Shown here piece by piece: positions 1 to 9,101 of a stretch of DNA of 64,000 bases. Positions within the stretch are counted from its first letter, which is position 1; every line of letters starts with the position of its first letter. Where the stretch lies: NCBI GenBank assembly GCA_945881845.1, contig CAMCVN010000007.1, positions 1-64,000 of the forward strand, in the 5' to 3' direction. Origin of the DNA: Bifidobacterium breve. GTDB lineage: Bacteria; Actinomycetota; Thermoleophilia; Solirubrobacterales; Solirubrobacteraceae. Made by a program: the position numbers and the translations under genes. The notes beneath the pieces are model-generated. The model ran no database searches. It worked only from the letters and a program-made list of their open reading frames with translations, and was not told the DNA's origin.

Positions 1-1161
1 ATCGACTGGATCCGGTACACCCAGGAACAGGTGCCCGCGATCCTCAGGGCTAACCGGGCCTGCCAGAGGAAGAGCGCCGACTTTATCGCCCACGTTGGAA
101 CCAACAACGTGGTCCGCGATCTCGATGCGATGCGCGCCGCGGTCGGCGACTCGAAGCTGACCTACTGGGGGATGAGTTACGGCACAAGGATCGGCTACAC
201 ATACGCCTACCGCTATCCGCAGAGGGTGCGGGCGATCATCCTCGACGGTCCGGTCACGCCGGATGGAAGCTGGGGCAATTTCACCCGCGTGCGGTCCGGG
301 TCCAACGACGAGGCGCTGCGCTTCATCCGCTCTGTCAGCCCTGCCACCTACGCGGCGGTCATCTCCACCCGCAACAGCCTCTTCGCTTCCCGGCTCGACA
401 TCGGAACTGCCGGGCGCCCCACTCGTTTGGGCGGGTACGACTGGGTCCGCATCATCGCCAATAAGCTGCTCCAGCAGTCCAATTGGCCGCAGGTCATCGA
501 ACTGGCCAAGCAGGTCGCGGCGGCCCGCATCGTTGGCCCCGGCGGTTACGATGCCCGCGCTGCGCTGCGCACGGAACTGGCAATAGCCGAGGCCGACGAC
601 CCTGACGGGACCGCTGCCGATGGCGGAGCCAACGAAGCGATCAACTGTGCCGACTACGCCGACCGGCCGGGCGCCCGCCAGCGCTCGCGGATCGTTCGCA
701 ACGTCGTCTCGCGAGCCCCGGTCTTCGGGGGAATTCTTGTTTCCTCAGCGGCGCCCGGCTGCACTGGTTTCACCTTCCGGCCCGACCCTGTACCGAGGAT
801 CGCGTCGAGGGCCTCACTGGCGCGCGTCAGGAACGTGAAGCTGGCGATCACGGACTCGACCGCCGACGCCGCCACGCCGCTGGTCTGGGGCCGGGCTATG
901 GCTAGGGCCTTCCCGAGCGCCTTCGAGGTGACTCAGGAGACCGGCAATCACGTCAACTTCCTCTCGACGGAGTCCGACTGCGTCGACGATCCGCTGCGTG
1001 AGTACCTGGTGACGCTGAAGATGGCACCAAGACGGACGACGTGCCTGTTCACCGCCCCCGAGGGCCTCGACATGTCGGCCGTAGCCGCCAGCAAACGAAA
1101 GCTCGACCCGGACGCAGTCGTCGAGACGATCCTGCGCAACAACCGGCTGAACGAACGGTAA
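1..1161 (+). CDS. TAP-like alpha/beta hydrolase (tripeptidyl aminopeptidase family), 5' end outside window
   Basis: Frame open from base 1 (IDWIRYTQEQV...); contains GMSYGTRIGYTYAYRYPQRVRAIILDGP nucleophile region; near-identical to the next gene. Confidence 0.85.
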   Translation: MDWIRYTQEQVPAILRANRACQRKSADFIAHVGTNNVVRDLDAMRAAVGDSKLTYWGMSYGTRIGYTYAYRYPQRVRAIILDGPVTPDGSWGNFTRVRSGSNDEALRFIRSVSPATYAAVISTRNSLFASRLDIGTAGRPTRLGGYDWVRIIANKLLQQSNWPQVIELAKQVAAARIVGPGGYDARAALRTELAIAEADDPDGTAADGGANEAINCADYADRPGARQRSRIVRNVVSRAPVFGGILVSSAAPGCTGFTFRPDPVPRIASRASLARVRNVKLAITDSTADAATPLVWGRAMARAFPSAFEVTQETGNHVNFLSTESDCVDDPLREYLVTLKMAPRRTTCLFTAPEGLDMSAVAASKRKLDPDAVVETILRNNRLNER

Positions 1162-1286
1162 GAACACGGGCAGGCCAGCAGAGATCAGCGCGCCCGAGTA
1201 GCAGCGCCGTAGCAACCAACTCGGGAACGGTCAGCGAGTCCGAAGCTACCGGCGCGCAGTGAGCCGGTAGTTAGTACTGTCCTCCC

Positions 1287-2870
1287 ATGCTGAAATCACG
1301 CAGGTCACTCTCGCTCCTTCCCCTCGTCGTTGTGGCGGCCGCTTTCGGACCTGCCTCCGGGGCTAGCGCCCAAGCCGCGCAGATCAGCTGGAGTGCCTGC
1401 CCGATTGAGGACTATCCGACGCTTCAGTGCGGGACGTTCGAGGTTCCCTACGACTACAGCAGGCCAACCGGCAAGAAGTTCACGCTTGCCGTGCAGAAGC
1501 TGCCCGCTTCGGGCGCCAAGATCGGCACGCTCTTTGCCAACACTGGCGGCCCAGGGGCGCCAGGGCTAGAGAGCTGGGCTGCCGCGGCTAAGTCACCATC
1601 GCTCCAGGAATCCTTCGACCTCGTCGGCTTCGACCCCCGTGGAGTCGGCGAAACCCGGCCAGCCTTCGATTGCGATCCGGTCGGAGTAGGGCCTCACAAC
1701 ACCCCGAATGTCGACTGGCCCGGGTTCTCCGCAGCCCTGACGCCCATCATCGCGAGGTCAAACCGGGCCTGCCAGAGGAAGAGCGCCGACTTTATCGCCC
1801 ACGTTGGAACCAACAACGTGGTCCGCGATCTCGACGCCATGCGGGCCGCGGTCGGAGATGCCAAGCTGAACTTCTGGGGGATGAGTTACGGCTCGCGGAT
1901 CGGCTACACATACGCCTACCGCTATCCGCAGAGGGTTCGGGCGATCATCCTCGACGGGCCGGTCACGCCGGATGGAAGCTGGGGCAATTTCGCCCGCGTG
2001 CGGTCCGGGTCCAACGACGAGGCGCTGCGTTTCATCCGCTCTGTCAGCCCTGCCACCTACGCGGCGGTCATCTCCACCCGCAACAGCCTCTTCGCTTCCC
2101 GGCTCGACATCGGAACTGCCGGGCGCCCCACTCGTTTGGGCGGGTACGACTGGCTCGGTATCATCGCCGGCTCAATGCTCCAGCAGACCGGCTGGCCGAC
2201 CATCGCCGTACTGGCCGATCTGGTCGCGGCGGCCCGCATCGTCGGCCCCGGCGGCTACGATGCCCGCGCGGTGTTGCGCCAGGTATTCGCAGTATCCCAG
2301 GCCGAGGACGGCGACGGGATCGCTGCCGATGGTGGGGCCAACTCGGCGATCAACTGTGTCGACTATGCCGACCGGCCGGGCGCCCGCCAGCGCTCGCGGA
2401 TCGTTCGCAACGTCGTCTCGCGAGCCCCGGTCTTCGGGGGAATTCTTGTTTCCTCAGCGGCGCCCGGCTGCACTGGTTACACCTTCCGGCCCGACCCTGT
2501 CCCGAGGATCGCTTCGAGGGCCTCTCTGGCGCGCGTCAGGAACGTGAAGCTGGCGATCTCGGACTCGACCGCCGATGCCGCCACGCCGCTGGTTTGGGGC
2601 AGGGCAATGGCCAGGGCGTTCCCAAGCGCTTTCGAGGTCACCCAGCAGACCGGCAACCACGTCAACTTCCTGTTGACGGAGTCTCGCTGCGTCGACGACC
2701 CGCTCCGGGAATACCTGTTGACGCTGAAGATGGCACCAAGACGGACGACGTGCCTGTTCACCGCCCCCGAGGGCCTCGACATGTCGGCCGTAGCCGCCAG
2801 CAAACGAAAGCTCGACCCGGACGCAGTCGTCGAGACGATCCTGCGCAACGACCGGCTGAACGGGCGGTAG
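1287..2870 (+). CDS. Secreted TAP-like alpha/beta hydrolase, full-length paralog of preceding gene
   Basis: Signal peptide, GGPGAPG oxyanion region, WGMSYGSRIGY nucleophile motif, C-terminal TAP-like domain. Confidence 0.9.
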   Translation: MLKSRRSLSLLPLVVVAAAFGPASGASAQAAQISWSACPIEDYPTLQCGTFEVPYDYSRPTGKKFTLAVQKLPASGAKIGTLFANTGGPGAPGLESWAAAAKSPSLQESFDLVGFDPRGVGETRPAFDCDPVGVGPHNTPNVDWPGFSAALTPIIARSNRACQRKSADFIAHVGTNNVVRDLDAMRAAVGDAKLNFWGMSYGSRIGYTYAYRYPQRVRAIILDGPVTPDGSWGNFARVRSGSNDEALRFIRSVSPATYAAVISTRNSLFASRLDIGTAGRPTRLGGYDWLGIIAGSMLQQTGWPTIAVLADLVAAARIVGPGGYDARAVLRQVFAVSQAEDGDGIAADGGANSAINCVDYADRPGARQRSRIVRNVVSRAPVFGGILVSSAAPGCTGYTFRPDPVPRIASRASLARVRNVKLAISDSTADAATPLVWGRAMARAFPSAFEVTQQTGNHVNFLLTESRCVDDPLREYLLTLKMAPRRTTCLFTAPEGLDMSAVAASKRKLDPDAVVETILRNDRLNGR

Positions 2871-2924
2871 CTCTCCGGGCCGGGCAGAGCCCGGGTCCCC
2901 TACGCCACTCCCTGACTGACTAAG

Positions 2925-2986
2925 AGGAAGCCAGACTCGCTTCACACGCGAGAGATCGCTGGTTCGAACCAGCCGTGCCCATCTTC
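2925..2986 (+). pseudogene. tRNA-Val(CAC)-like 3' remnant
   Basis: CTCGC-TTCACAC-GCGAG anticodon arm followed by GCTGGTTCGAACCAGCCGTGCCCA (T arm with a base missing, acceptor 3' strand); no matching 5' acceptor GGGCACG upstream. Confidence 0.5.
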
Positions 2987-3100
2987 AGATCCAGCGCGAC
3001 CCACCACGACAGGGCGCGACAAGCGCCTTCATTCACTCGCGTCACCTTTTCGCCCGGCGCCTGTCCTTATCAGCATTACTAAAGTGCTCAAAGGATCTAG

Positions 3101-3766
3101 ATGCTCAGCTTCCGCTTCAACCGCACCGGTCTCAACGCCGCTCCGCTAATCGCAGCGGCGTTGATGCTCGCTGCACTTGCCAGCTTTGCGGTCGCGCCGC
3201 AGACGGCCTCGGCCGCATCGAAGCAAGTCCGTGTAACTGGGCTGGTCTTCGGCGACAACACCTTCGAGCTTTACGTCAACGGCCGCAAAGTCGCTTCCGA
3301 CCCAATCGCCTTCAAGCCATTTAATGCAGTCAAGGTCAGCTTCCGCGCGAGCTACCCGATGACTTTCGCGTTTAAGGCAGCTGATTACGCCGACCCGGCG
3401 ACGGGCCTTGAGTACAACAACACGAGGGTCGGCGACGGCGGTTTGATCGCTCGCTTCTCGAATGGCCTAGTTACCGGCAGCGGCTGGAAGGCGAAGACGA
3501 TCTCGCACGGCCCGACCGATCTGCCGGCCTGCCTGGCCGATCCGACGACCTGCAGAGTCGTCAACACGCCGGAGCCATCACGCTGGACGACCAGCTCTGC
3601 GGCAGCGAAGTGGCCGGCCGCGAAGCTCTACACGGTGGCCCAAGTTCAGCCGCACCTCGATGGCTTCTCGGCGATGAACTGGGGCAAAGCCAGTTTCATC
3701 TGGGGCGACAACCTCGTTACCGACAACACCGTTCTGCTGCGCAAGACCATTCCCCGCGCGCGATAG
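3101..3766 (+). CDS. Secreted hypothetical protein
   Basis: Signal peptide MLSFRFNRTGLNAAPLIAAALMLAALASFAVAPQTASA; intact ORF, codon usage consistent. Confidence 0.75.
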   Translation: MLSFRFNRTGLNAAPLIAAALMLAALASFAVAPQTASAASKQVRVTGLVFGDNTFELYVNGRKVASDPIAFKPFNAVKVSFRASYPMTFAFKAADYADPATGLEYNNTRVGDGGLIARFSNGLVTGSGWKAKTISHGPTDLPACLADPTTCRVVNTPEPSRWTTSSAAAKWPAAKLYTVAQVQPHLDGFSAMNWGKASFIWGDNLVTDNTVLLRKTIPRAR

Positions 3767-3863
3767 CTGGTTTTAGAACAAGCAGCAGCGGTTCATCGTG
3801 AGGCGGCGGTCGTCTCAACCCGGCCGGTAGCAACCACCCCGAACCGCGCGCCAACGCGGCGAC

Positions 3864-3886
3864 TCGAACCAGCCGTGCCCATCTTC
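3864..3886 (+). repeat. Second copy of tRNA 3'-end-like motif TCGAACCAGCCGTGCCCATCTTC
   Basis: 23 nt identical to 2964-2986. Confidence 0.7.
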
Positions 3887-3996
3887 GGTCAACTGGGAAA
3901 GCTGATGAGCGCCTTAATCACGCCGGGCTAGCCGCTCGGGATGGAATCGGTTGATGGCCTTCGCAGCCGATCAGGGATGCAAGAGAAGACCAGCCC

Positions 3997-5025
3997 TCAT
4001 AAGGCCGGGCACCCCACGCGGTTCGGCTGCTTGAACGCCTTGCTGCTGTTCCTGATCGCGTCAAGGAGCCAGCCATTGACCTGGTCATTCCAGGTGATGC
4101 CCGTGTTGTCGGGCAGCCCCAATTGCCGGGAGATGTAGATGCTGTGAGTGCCCCCTGAGAGAAGATGGCAGCGGCGGTGGTTGATGACGTTGTCAGGGAC
4201 TGGCCCGGCCTGGGCGCTGGACTTCGTGACGATCCCGTCGTTCGGCCAGACTCGCGATGTTCCGCCTGGCTTCTGGAAGTAGTCGCCGGCAATCAGGGTC
4301 ACAGGGATCCGCTTCAGAGCGCCGGCATTGTCCTTGTTCAGCTGGGAGACATACGCCGCCTTGGTCTCGGTCATCACGTCGGGCGCGTCAGCCGAGAAGA
4401 CATCGAGCAGCGCAAGGCAGACTGGAAAGCCGTCGCATGCCGCCTGCGGGTTGGTGGGATCAGGGCTGTCGGCAAAGATGGTGCCGCCCCACGGGGTCCC
4501 CAGGGTGTTCAGCGAGCGAACCTTCACCGGCGAGCCGGTTGCCTGCATGTAGTGGATTGCCGAGCGGGTGTAGAGGCCGCCCATCGAGTGGGAGATGAAG
4601 TCCACCTGCTTGATCCCGTACTTCCTGTTCAGGTACCCGACGAAATTGGAGACACCTACGCCAGCGAGCTCGATCGGGCCGTTGGAGTTGACCGTCATGT
4701 AGGCCGGAAGGGCCTTGGGGCACTTGCTGAAACCGCTGGCGCTGGTGTCCTCTGCGACCTTGCCGCGCCCGCCGGTGGCTGGGGCGGTGAAAACCTGGTA
4801 GCCCTTCTTCAGGAAGAATGCCCGGATCTGAGTGTCGGTGACGCCGGCAGCAAAACCAGCCTTGCAGGCTGATTTCGGCGTCGTGAAAGGACTAATTGCC
4901 GCCCCTCCCGAGACCATGACGATCGCTCGCGGGCTGGATTTCGCCGCGCTCGCGTCAGAGGCAAGTGCCGGCGAGGCGACGGCGAGGGTCGAGAGGGCGG
5001 CGAGTGCGGCTGCGGAAACTTTCAT
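3997..5025 (-). CDS. Secreted lipase/esterase (alpha/beta hydrolase, triacylglycerol lipase-like)
   Basis: Signal peptide; VDFISHSMGGLYTRSAIHYM nucleophile elbow; NDGIVTKSSAQ acid region. Confidence 0.85.
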   Translation of the reverse strand: MKVSAAALAALSTLAVASPALASDASAAKSSPRAIVMVSGGAAISPFTTPKSACKAGFAAGVTDTQIRAFFLKKGYQVFTAPATGGRGKVAEDTSASGFSKCPKALPAYMTVNSNGPIELAGVGVSNFVGYLNRKYGIKQVDFISHSMGGLYTRSAIHYMQATGSPVKVRSLNTLGTPWGGTIFADSPDPTNPQAACDGFPVCLALLDVFSADAPDVMTETKAAYVSQLNKDNAGALKRIPVTLIAGDYFQKPGGTSRVWPNDGIVTKSSAQAGPVPDNVINHRRCHLLSGGTHSIYISRQLGLPDNTGITWNDQVNGWLLDAIRNSSKAFKQPNRVGCPAL

Positions 5026-5101
5026 AATGCTCGCGACTTTACATCAACCCCCGGGCCGGCGAGCCGGCTCAAAAAGACCCTTAATCGCCTGTCAGCGCGG
5101 C

Positions 5102-5124
5102 GGTTCGAACCAGCCGTGCCGATC
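5102..5124 (+). repeat. Third, partial copy of tRNA 3'-end-like motif GGTTCGAACCAGCCGTGCCGATC
   Basis: GGTTCGAACCAGCCGTGCC shared exactly with 2961-2979. Confidence 0.65.
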
Positions 5125-5247
5125 GCTACCGCTCCTCCACTGTCTCACGCGGCACCTAAGGGGGCGGCGATGCTCTGCAGCCGCCCATCTTGTACCGACG
5201 CAACCGATAATGACTCGTTGATAACCTGACCCGAACCCACGCCCTGT

Positions 5248-6570
5248 ATGAGAATTCCAGGAGCCGCAATGCACACAGCAAAGACCTTCCCCGGCCTCAC
5301 TTTCCTAGCGGTTCTCAGCGTCATTTTCTTGCTCTTCGCAGCGCTCGCGTCGAGCGCCAAGTCTGCTCCACCAGCGACCTCGCCATACGTTGTCAGCGTT
5401 GGCGACTCATACATCTCCGGCGAGGCCGGTCGCTGGGCCGGCAACCTAAGCGAATCAGTCATTAGCTGGGCATCTTGGAAGGCCAGAATTGAATCAGTCA
5501 TTAGCTGGGTAGGTAAGGCCAGGACGCCCTTTCTAATTGACGCCCTTGGCTCCTCGGCCTATCACGACAACGCGGCAGGCAAAGCCGAGAGCATCCCTGG
5601 GTGCCATCGTTCGAAGTCAGCGGGAATTCACATCGGCAGCGCATACGCCGGTAGCCGAAACTTCGCCTGCTCGGGCGCAATTACGACGACTGTCAAGAAG
5701 GACTCCAAAGGCAAGTTTAAGCCCGGGCTTGACTTCTACACAGGCCCTGAAGGCGTGGGGCAGCTCGTTTCCCTTCGCGAATTCGCCAAGACTCACAACG
5801 TAAAGATGGTCTCAGTCTCAATCGGTGGCAACGACTTCCAATTCGGCCCGATTGTGGAGAATTGTCTGATTCAATTCCTTTTCACTTCAGAGCGCCGGAA
5901 GGGCTACTGCAGCGAGGACAAGGCCGTCTACAAGAACTTCACCGCAGCGAAGGTTGCTGAGCGCACCGAAGCCATCCGGCAGTCCTACCTCAGAATCGGC
6001 GAGGCTATGGCCTCCGCAGGGTATTCAGCCAACGACTACAAGATCGTCGCGCAGGACTACCCAGAGACGCTTCCGCACTCATCACGCATCCGTTACCGGC
6101 AAACCATTCGCCGCCAGAGCGCAGGCGGCTGTGGCCTTTGGAACCGCGACATCGACTGGGTCTTAAATGAGGCCCTCCCCGCAGTTTCAAAGGCAATCGA
6201 TGACGCAGCCGCTGGCAGTGGCCTTGCGAATATCAGGCGACTAAATCTAACCAATCAATACCGAGGCCACCGGCTCTGCGAACGCGGCACCGAGCTCGTC
6301 GATAAATCCCCTGGCAGTTGGGCCGATCTCGATGCGGTTGACAACGCCGAGTGGGTCTCTCAGATCCGTACGTTGACGACAGCCCTTGGGACATACGGGA
6401 TCCAAGAGGGCTTCCATCCGAACTATTGGGGGCAACTAGCGCTTCGTAGCTGCCTGCGTCAAGCATTCACTTACTTTGCAGCCGCAGATGCTGCGAGGGT
6501 TACCCAATGCATACCCAATGGCGACGGCCTCAGCGCGCGCGGTGAGCCGAGGATGAGTTTGGCTCGCTAG
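5248..6570 (+). CDS. Secreted SGNH/GDSL-type hydrolase
   Basis: VSVGDSYISGEAG block I and VSVSIGGNDFQFG block III; signal peptide. Confidence 0.85.
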   Translation: MRIPGAAMHTAKTFPGLTFLAVLSVIFLLFAALASSAKSAPPATSPYVVSVGDSYISGEAGRWAGNLSESVISWASWKARIESVISWVGKARTPFLIDALGSSAYHDNAAGKAESIPGCHRSKSAGIHIGSAYAGSRNFACSGAITTTVKKDSKGKFKPGLDFYTGPEGVGQLVSLREFAKTHNVKMVSVSIGGNDFQFGPIVENCLIQFLFTSERRKGYCSEDKAVYKNFTAAKVAERTEAIRQSYLRIGEAMASAGYSANDYKIVAQDYPETLPHSSRIRYRQTIRRQSAGGCGLWNRDIDWVLNEALPAVSKAIDDAAAGSGLANIRRLNLTNQYRGHRLCERGTELVDKSPGSWADLDAVDNAEWVSQIRTLTTALGTYGIQEGFHPNYWGQLALRSCLRQAFTYFAAADAARVTQCIPNGDGLSARGEPRMSLAR

Positions 6571-6786
6571 GCCACGACGGGCTGCTCGTGCTGGAATCGT
6601 CGTAGGAGCTGGAATCGCGCTACGCGAGGGCAACGCAACTTTCGACATCGTGATCGTAAAAGGCTTCGTGCCGCCAGCGCCGTAGCAATAAAATCAGCGC
6701 GCCATATCCGATAGGGGCCAAATTGCCACCAGAGCTGTAACAACAACGCTCTACTTCGGAGCAGCGGCAGTCCGTACCGTGGCGCC

Positions 6787-6987
6787 GTGCCACTGAAGTT
6801 CAAGCAGCTGCGCTCGGCGCTAGCGACTGACGGATGGGAGCTTGTCCGCCAACGCGGCTCTCACGAAATCTGGCGGAGCGGCAAGGGCGATCGTACCGTC
6901 ACGATTGCCGGGAAAGACTCAGATACAATTCCCGTAGGCACGCTCGCCGCTATTCGTCGATCAACCGGACTGGATCATCTGCGATGA
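6787..6987 (+). CDS. hicA: HicA-family mRNA interferase toxin
   Basis: 66 aa; LRSALATDGWELVRQRGSHEIWRSG...VTIAGKDSDTIPVGTLAAIRRSTGL with catalytic GSHxxW. Confidence 0.9.
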   Translation: MPLKFKQLRSALATDGWELVRQRGSHEIWRSGKGDRTVTIAGKDSDTIPVGTLAAIRRSTGLDHLR

Positions 6988-7196
6988 AGGATTACCTCGT
7001 TATCTATGAAGAAGCTGACGACGGCGGCTGGGGCGCGCACAGTCCCGACGTCGAAGGCGTATTCGCAGTCGGATCCACGCGAGCGGAAGCTGAGTCGAGG
7101 ATCGGCGAAGCGCTCGCCGCCCATCTTTCAGCACTGGCAGCCCAGGGCGAAGCGATCCCGCAACCACGCACCGCCGCTGGTCACGTCGCCGCCTGA
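6984..7196 (+). CDS. hicB: HicB-family antitoxin
   Basis: ATGA overlap with hicA; MKDYLVIYEEADDGGWGAHSPDVEGVFAVGSTRAEAESRIGEALAAHL. Confidence 0.88.
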   Translation: MKDYLVIYEEADDGGWGAHSPDVEGVFAVGSTRAEAESRIGEALAAHLSALAAQGEAIPQPRTAAGHVAA

Positions 7197-7226
7197 CCGG
7201 CGCCGCTCGACCAACCGACCGATCGC

Positions 7227-7601
7227 CTACAGGCGAACCTCGACGCTTGTTGCCTTGACCACTGCTGTAGCGGACATTCCAGCCTTCAGTCCGAGCTCCT
7301 CTGCCGCCTCGCGCGTGATCACGGAGACGACCCGGTAGCTACCGCAGGCCAGCTCGACCTTCGCCATTACGCCGTCCTTCTCGACGGAGACGACGGTGCC
7401 CTCTAGCTGGTTGCGGGCAGAAAGGCCGCTGTCAGGGGCGCGCTCGCCGACGAGCAGTCTCAGTGCCGCCGCATCAACGGTTCGCTGGCCGCCTGATGAG
7501 CGGTCGAACTTGATTCGGCCGTCCTTCTCCCAGCGGCGCAGAGTGTCAACGCTGACGCCGAGAATTGCTGCTGCTGCTCCAATACGAACCTGTTCACTCA
7601 T
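7227..7601 (-). CDS. MerR-type helix-turn-helix + TOBE (molybdopterin-binding) domain regulator
   Basis: N-term RIGAAAAILGVSVDTLRRWEKDGRI; C-term LSARNQLEGTVVSVEKDGVMAKVELACG...VVKATSVEV. Confidence 0.88.
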   Translation of the reverse strand: MSEQVRIGAAAAILGVSVDTLRRWEKDGRIKFDRSSGGQRTVDAAALRLLVGERAPDSGLSARNQLEGTVVSVEKDGVMAKVELACGSYRVVSVITREAAEELGLKAGMSATAVVKATSVEVRL

Positions 7602-7611
7602 CTGCCCACCC

Positions 7612-8319
7612 TTACCTTTCGCCGCTTTCAGAGGATCCGAGTATTCGCTCGACTGTGATGTGCTGGGGGTTGTCTCGTAGTTCGCTGAGCGTCCCGACCT
7701 GGACTACCTGACCACCGTCCATCACGGCGACGCTGTCGGCCAGCTCAGCGGCGTCTACTGGGTCGTGCGTGACGACAATGGTTGGGACGGGGACCTCGGC
7801 CAGCAGCCCAGCAAGCTCGCCGCGTACCTCGCGGCGGGTGATCGTGTCGAGCGCCGAGAGCGGCTCGTCGAGCAGCAGAACATCGGGGTCGCGGGCCAGC
7901 GCGCGGGCAAGCGCAACGCGCTGGCGCTCGCCGCCGGAGAGGCTCGACGGCATCGCGCTCGCTCGGTCGCCGACGCCAAAGCGGCGCAGCATCTCTGGCG
8001 CCGCATCGCGGTCGGCGAAAGCGACATTCTCCAGCACCGTCATGTGCGGGAAGAGCGCGTAATCCTGAAAGACGAGACCGACGCTGCGCTCCTCGGGTGA
8101 GAGGTTGATTCCCTCCGCCGCGTCGAACCAGCGATGCTCGCCGAGACGGACGTAGCCCTCGAGCGGCCGCAGCAGCCCGGCGATAGCCCGCAGCACGCTG
8201 CTCTTGCCGGCGCCGGAAGGTCCGAGCAGAGCAACCGTCTGGCCGGGATCAACGCCAAGCTCAAGATCGATCCTTAGATCGCCGAGCTGGTGGCCGATTG
8301 CGATGTCGAGTCTGTCCAT
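7612..8319 (-). CDS. modC: Molybdate ABC transporter ATP-binding protein
   Basis: Walker A GPSGAGKS, LSGGERQRVALARALA, DVLLLDEPLSALD; adjacent to modB/modA. Confidence 0.9.
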   Translation of the reverse strand: MDRLDIAIGHQLGDLRIDLELGVDPGQTVALLGPSGAGKSSVLRAIAGLLRPLEGYVRLGEHRWFDAAEGINLSPEERSVGLVFQDYALFPHMTVLENVAFADRDAAPEMLRRFGVGDRASAMPSSLSGGERQRVALARALARDPDVLLLDEPLSALDTITRREVRGELAGLLAEVPVPTIVVTHDPVDAAELADSVAVMDGGQVVQVGTLSELRDNPQHITVERILGSSESGER

Positions 8320-9101
8320 AGGAGTGGCAACTTTGAGAGCAGCAGAATTGCGGCGCTGACGGCCAGTAGCAGTATCCCGATCGCGATTGCCGAGTCGAGG
8401 CTTACGGGAAGCTCAGCGTACACCGCCAGGGGAAGCGTCTGGGTAACCCCGGCGACGCTGCCAGCGAAGACGAGCGTGGCGCCGAACTCGCCGACCCCCC
8501 TGGCGAATGCCAGCGCCCAGCCGGAGCGCAGCCCTTCAGCCGAGAGCGGCAGCGCGATCTTGCGAAATACGCGCAGGCGCCCTGCGCCGAGCGTGCGGGC
8601 GGCGTCGAGGCAGTGGCCGTCGATCGCAGCGAAGGCGCTGATCGCTGAGCGAAGGTAGAACGGCGCCGCGACAAAGATCACGGCGAGGACGACGGCAACT
8701 TCAGTGAAGGGGATTGTGATCCCCGCGCCCGCAAGCGCAACGCCCAGCGGCCCGTTTGGGCCGAATGCAACGATCAGCGCGATCCCCGCAACCGCTGGCG
8801 GTAATACCAGCGGCAGCTCGATCAACGTGATCAGCGCGCGGCGGCCGACGAAGCTGCGCCGCGCAATCAGATAGGCGGCCGGCGTCCCGAGCAGCACAAT
8901 TAGTGCGTCAGCGATGAGGTTTGCCACAGCGGTAACGCGCACGGCGTCGAGCGTCTGTGGGCTGGTCAGGAGGTCGGGCAGCCGGCCTGGGGCGACGCTT
9001 GTAACAAGAGCAATCAACGGGATCGCCAGAAACGCGACCAGCACTACCGCTGCCAGCACGCAGGCGGCGAGGAAGGCCCGGCTCCCTGCGCGCGTGCTCA
9101 T
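8274..9101 (-). CDS. modB: Molybdate ABC transporter permease
   Basis: BPD inner-membrane motif EAARTLGA-like (DAARTLGAGRLRVFRKIALPL); start chosen at MSTRAGSR. Confidence 0.9.
   Translation of the reverse strand: MSTRAGSRAFLAACVLAAVVLVAFLAIPLIALVTSVAPGRLPDLLTSPQTLDAVRVTAVANLIADALIVLLGTPAAYLIARRSFVGRRALITLIELPLVLPPAVAGIALIVAFGPNGPLGVALAGAGITIPFTEVAVVLAVIFVAAPFYLRSAISAFAAIDGHCLDAARTLGAGRLRVFRKIALPLSAEGLRSGWALAFARGVGEFGATLVFAGSVAGVTQTLPLAVYAELPVSLDSAIAIGILLLAVSAAILLLSKLPLLWTDSTSQSATSSAI

Noticed and set aside
1670-2923. 417-aa plus-strand ORF and other long ORFs overlapping the hydrolases
   Set aside because: Arg/Pro-rich shadow translation of the high-GC true frame; no recognizable domain
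2910-2986. Functional tRNA-Val gene
   Set aside because: T arm has a base deletion and no 5' acceptor/D-arm pairing partner found upstream; called remnant instead
4165-4872. 235-aa plus-strand ORF opposite the lipase
   Set aside because: Antisense shadow of the lipase ORF; no signal or domain
5145-5501. 118-aa minus-strand ORF at SGNH hydrolase start
   Set aside because: Overlaps the signal peptide of a well-supported gene, no domain
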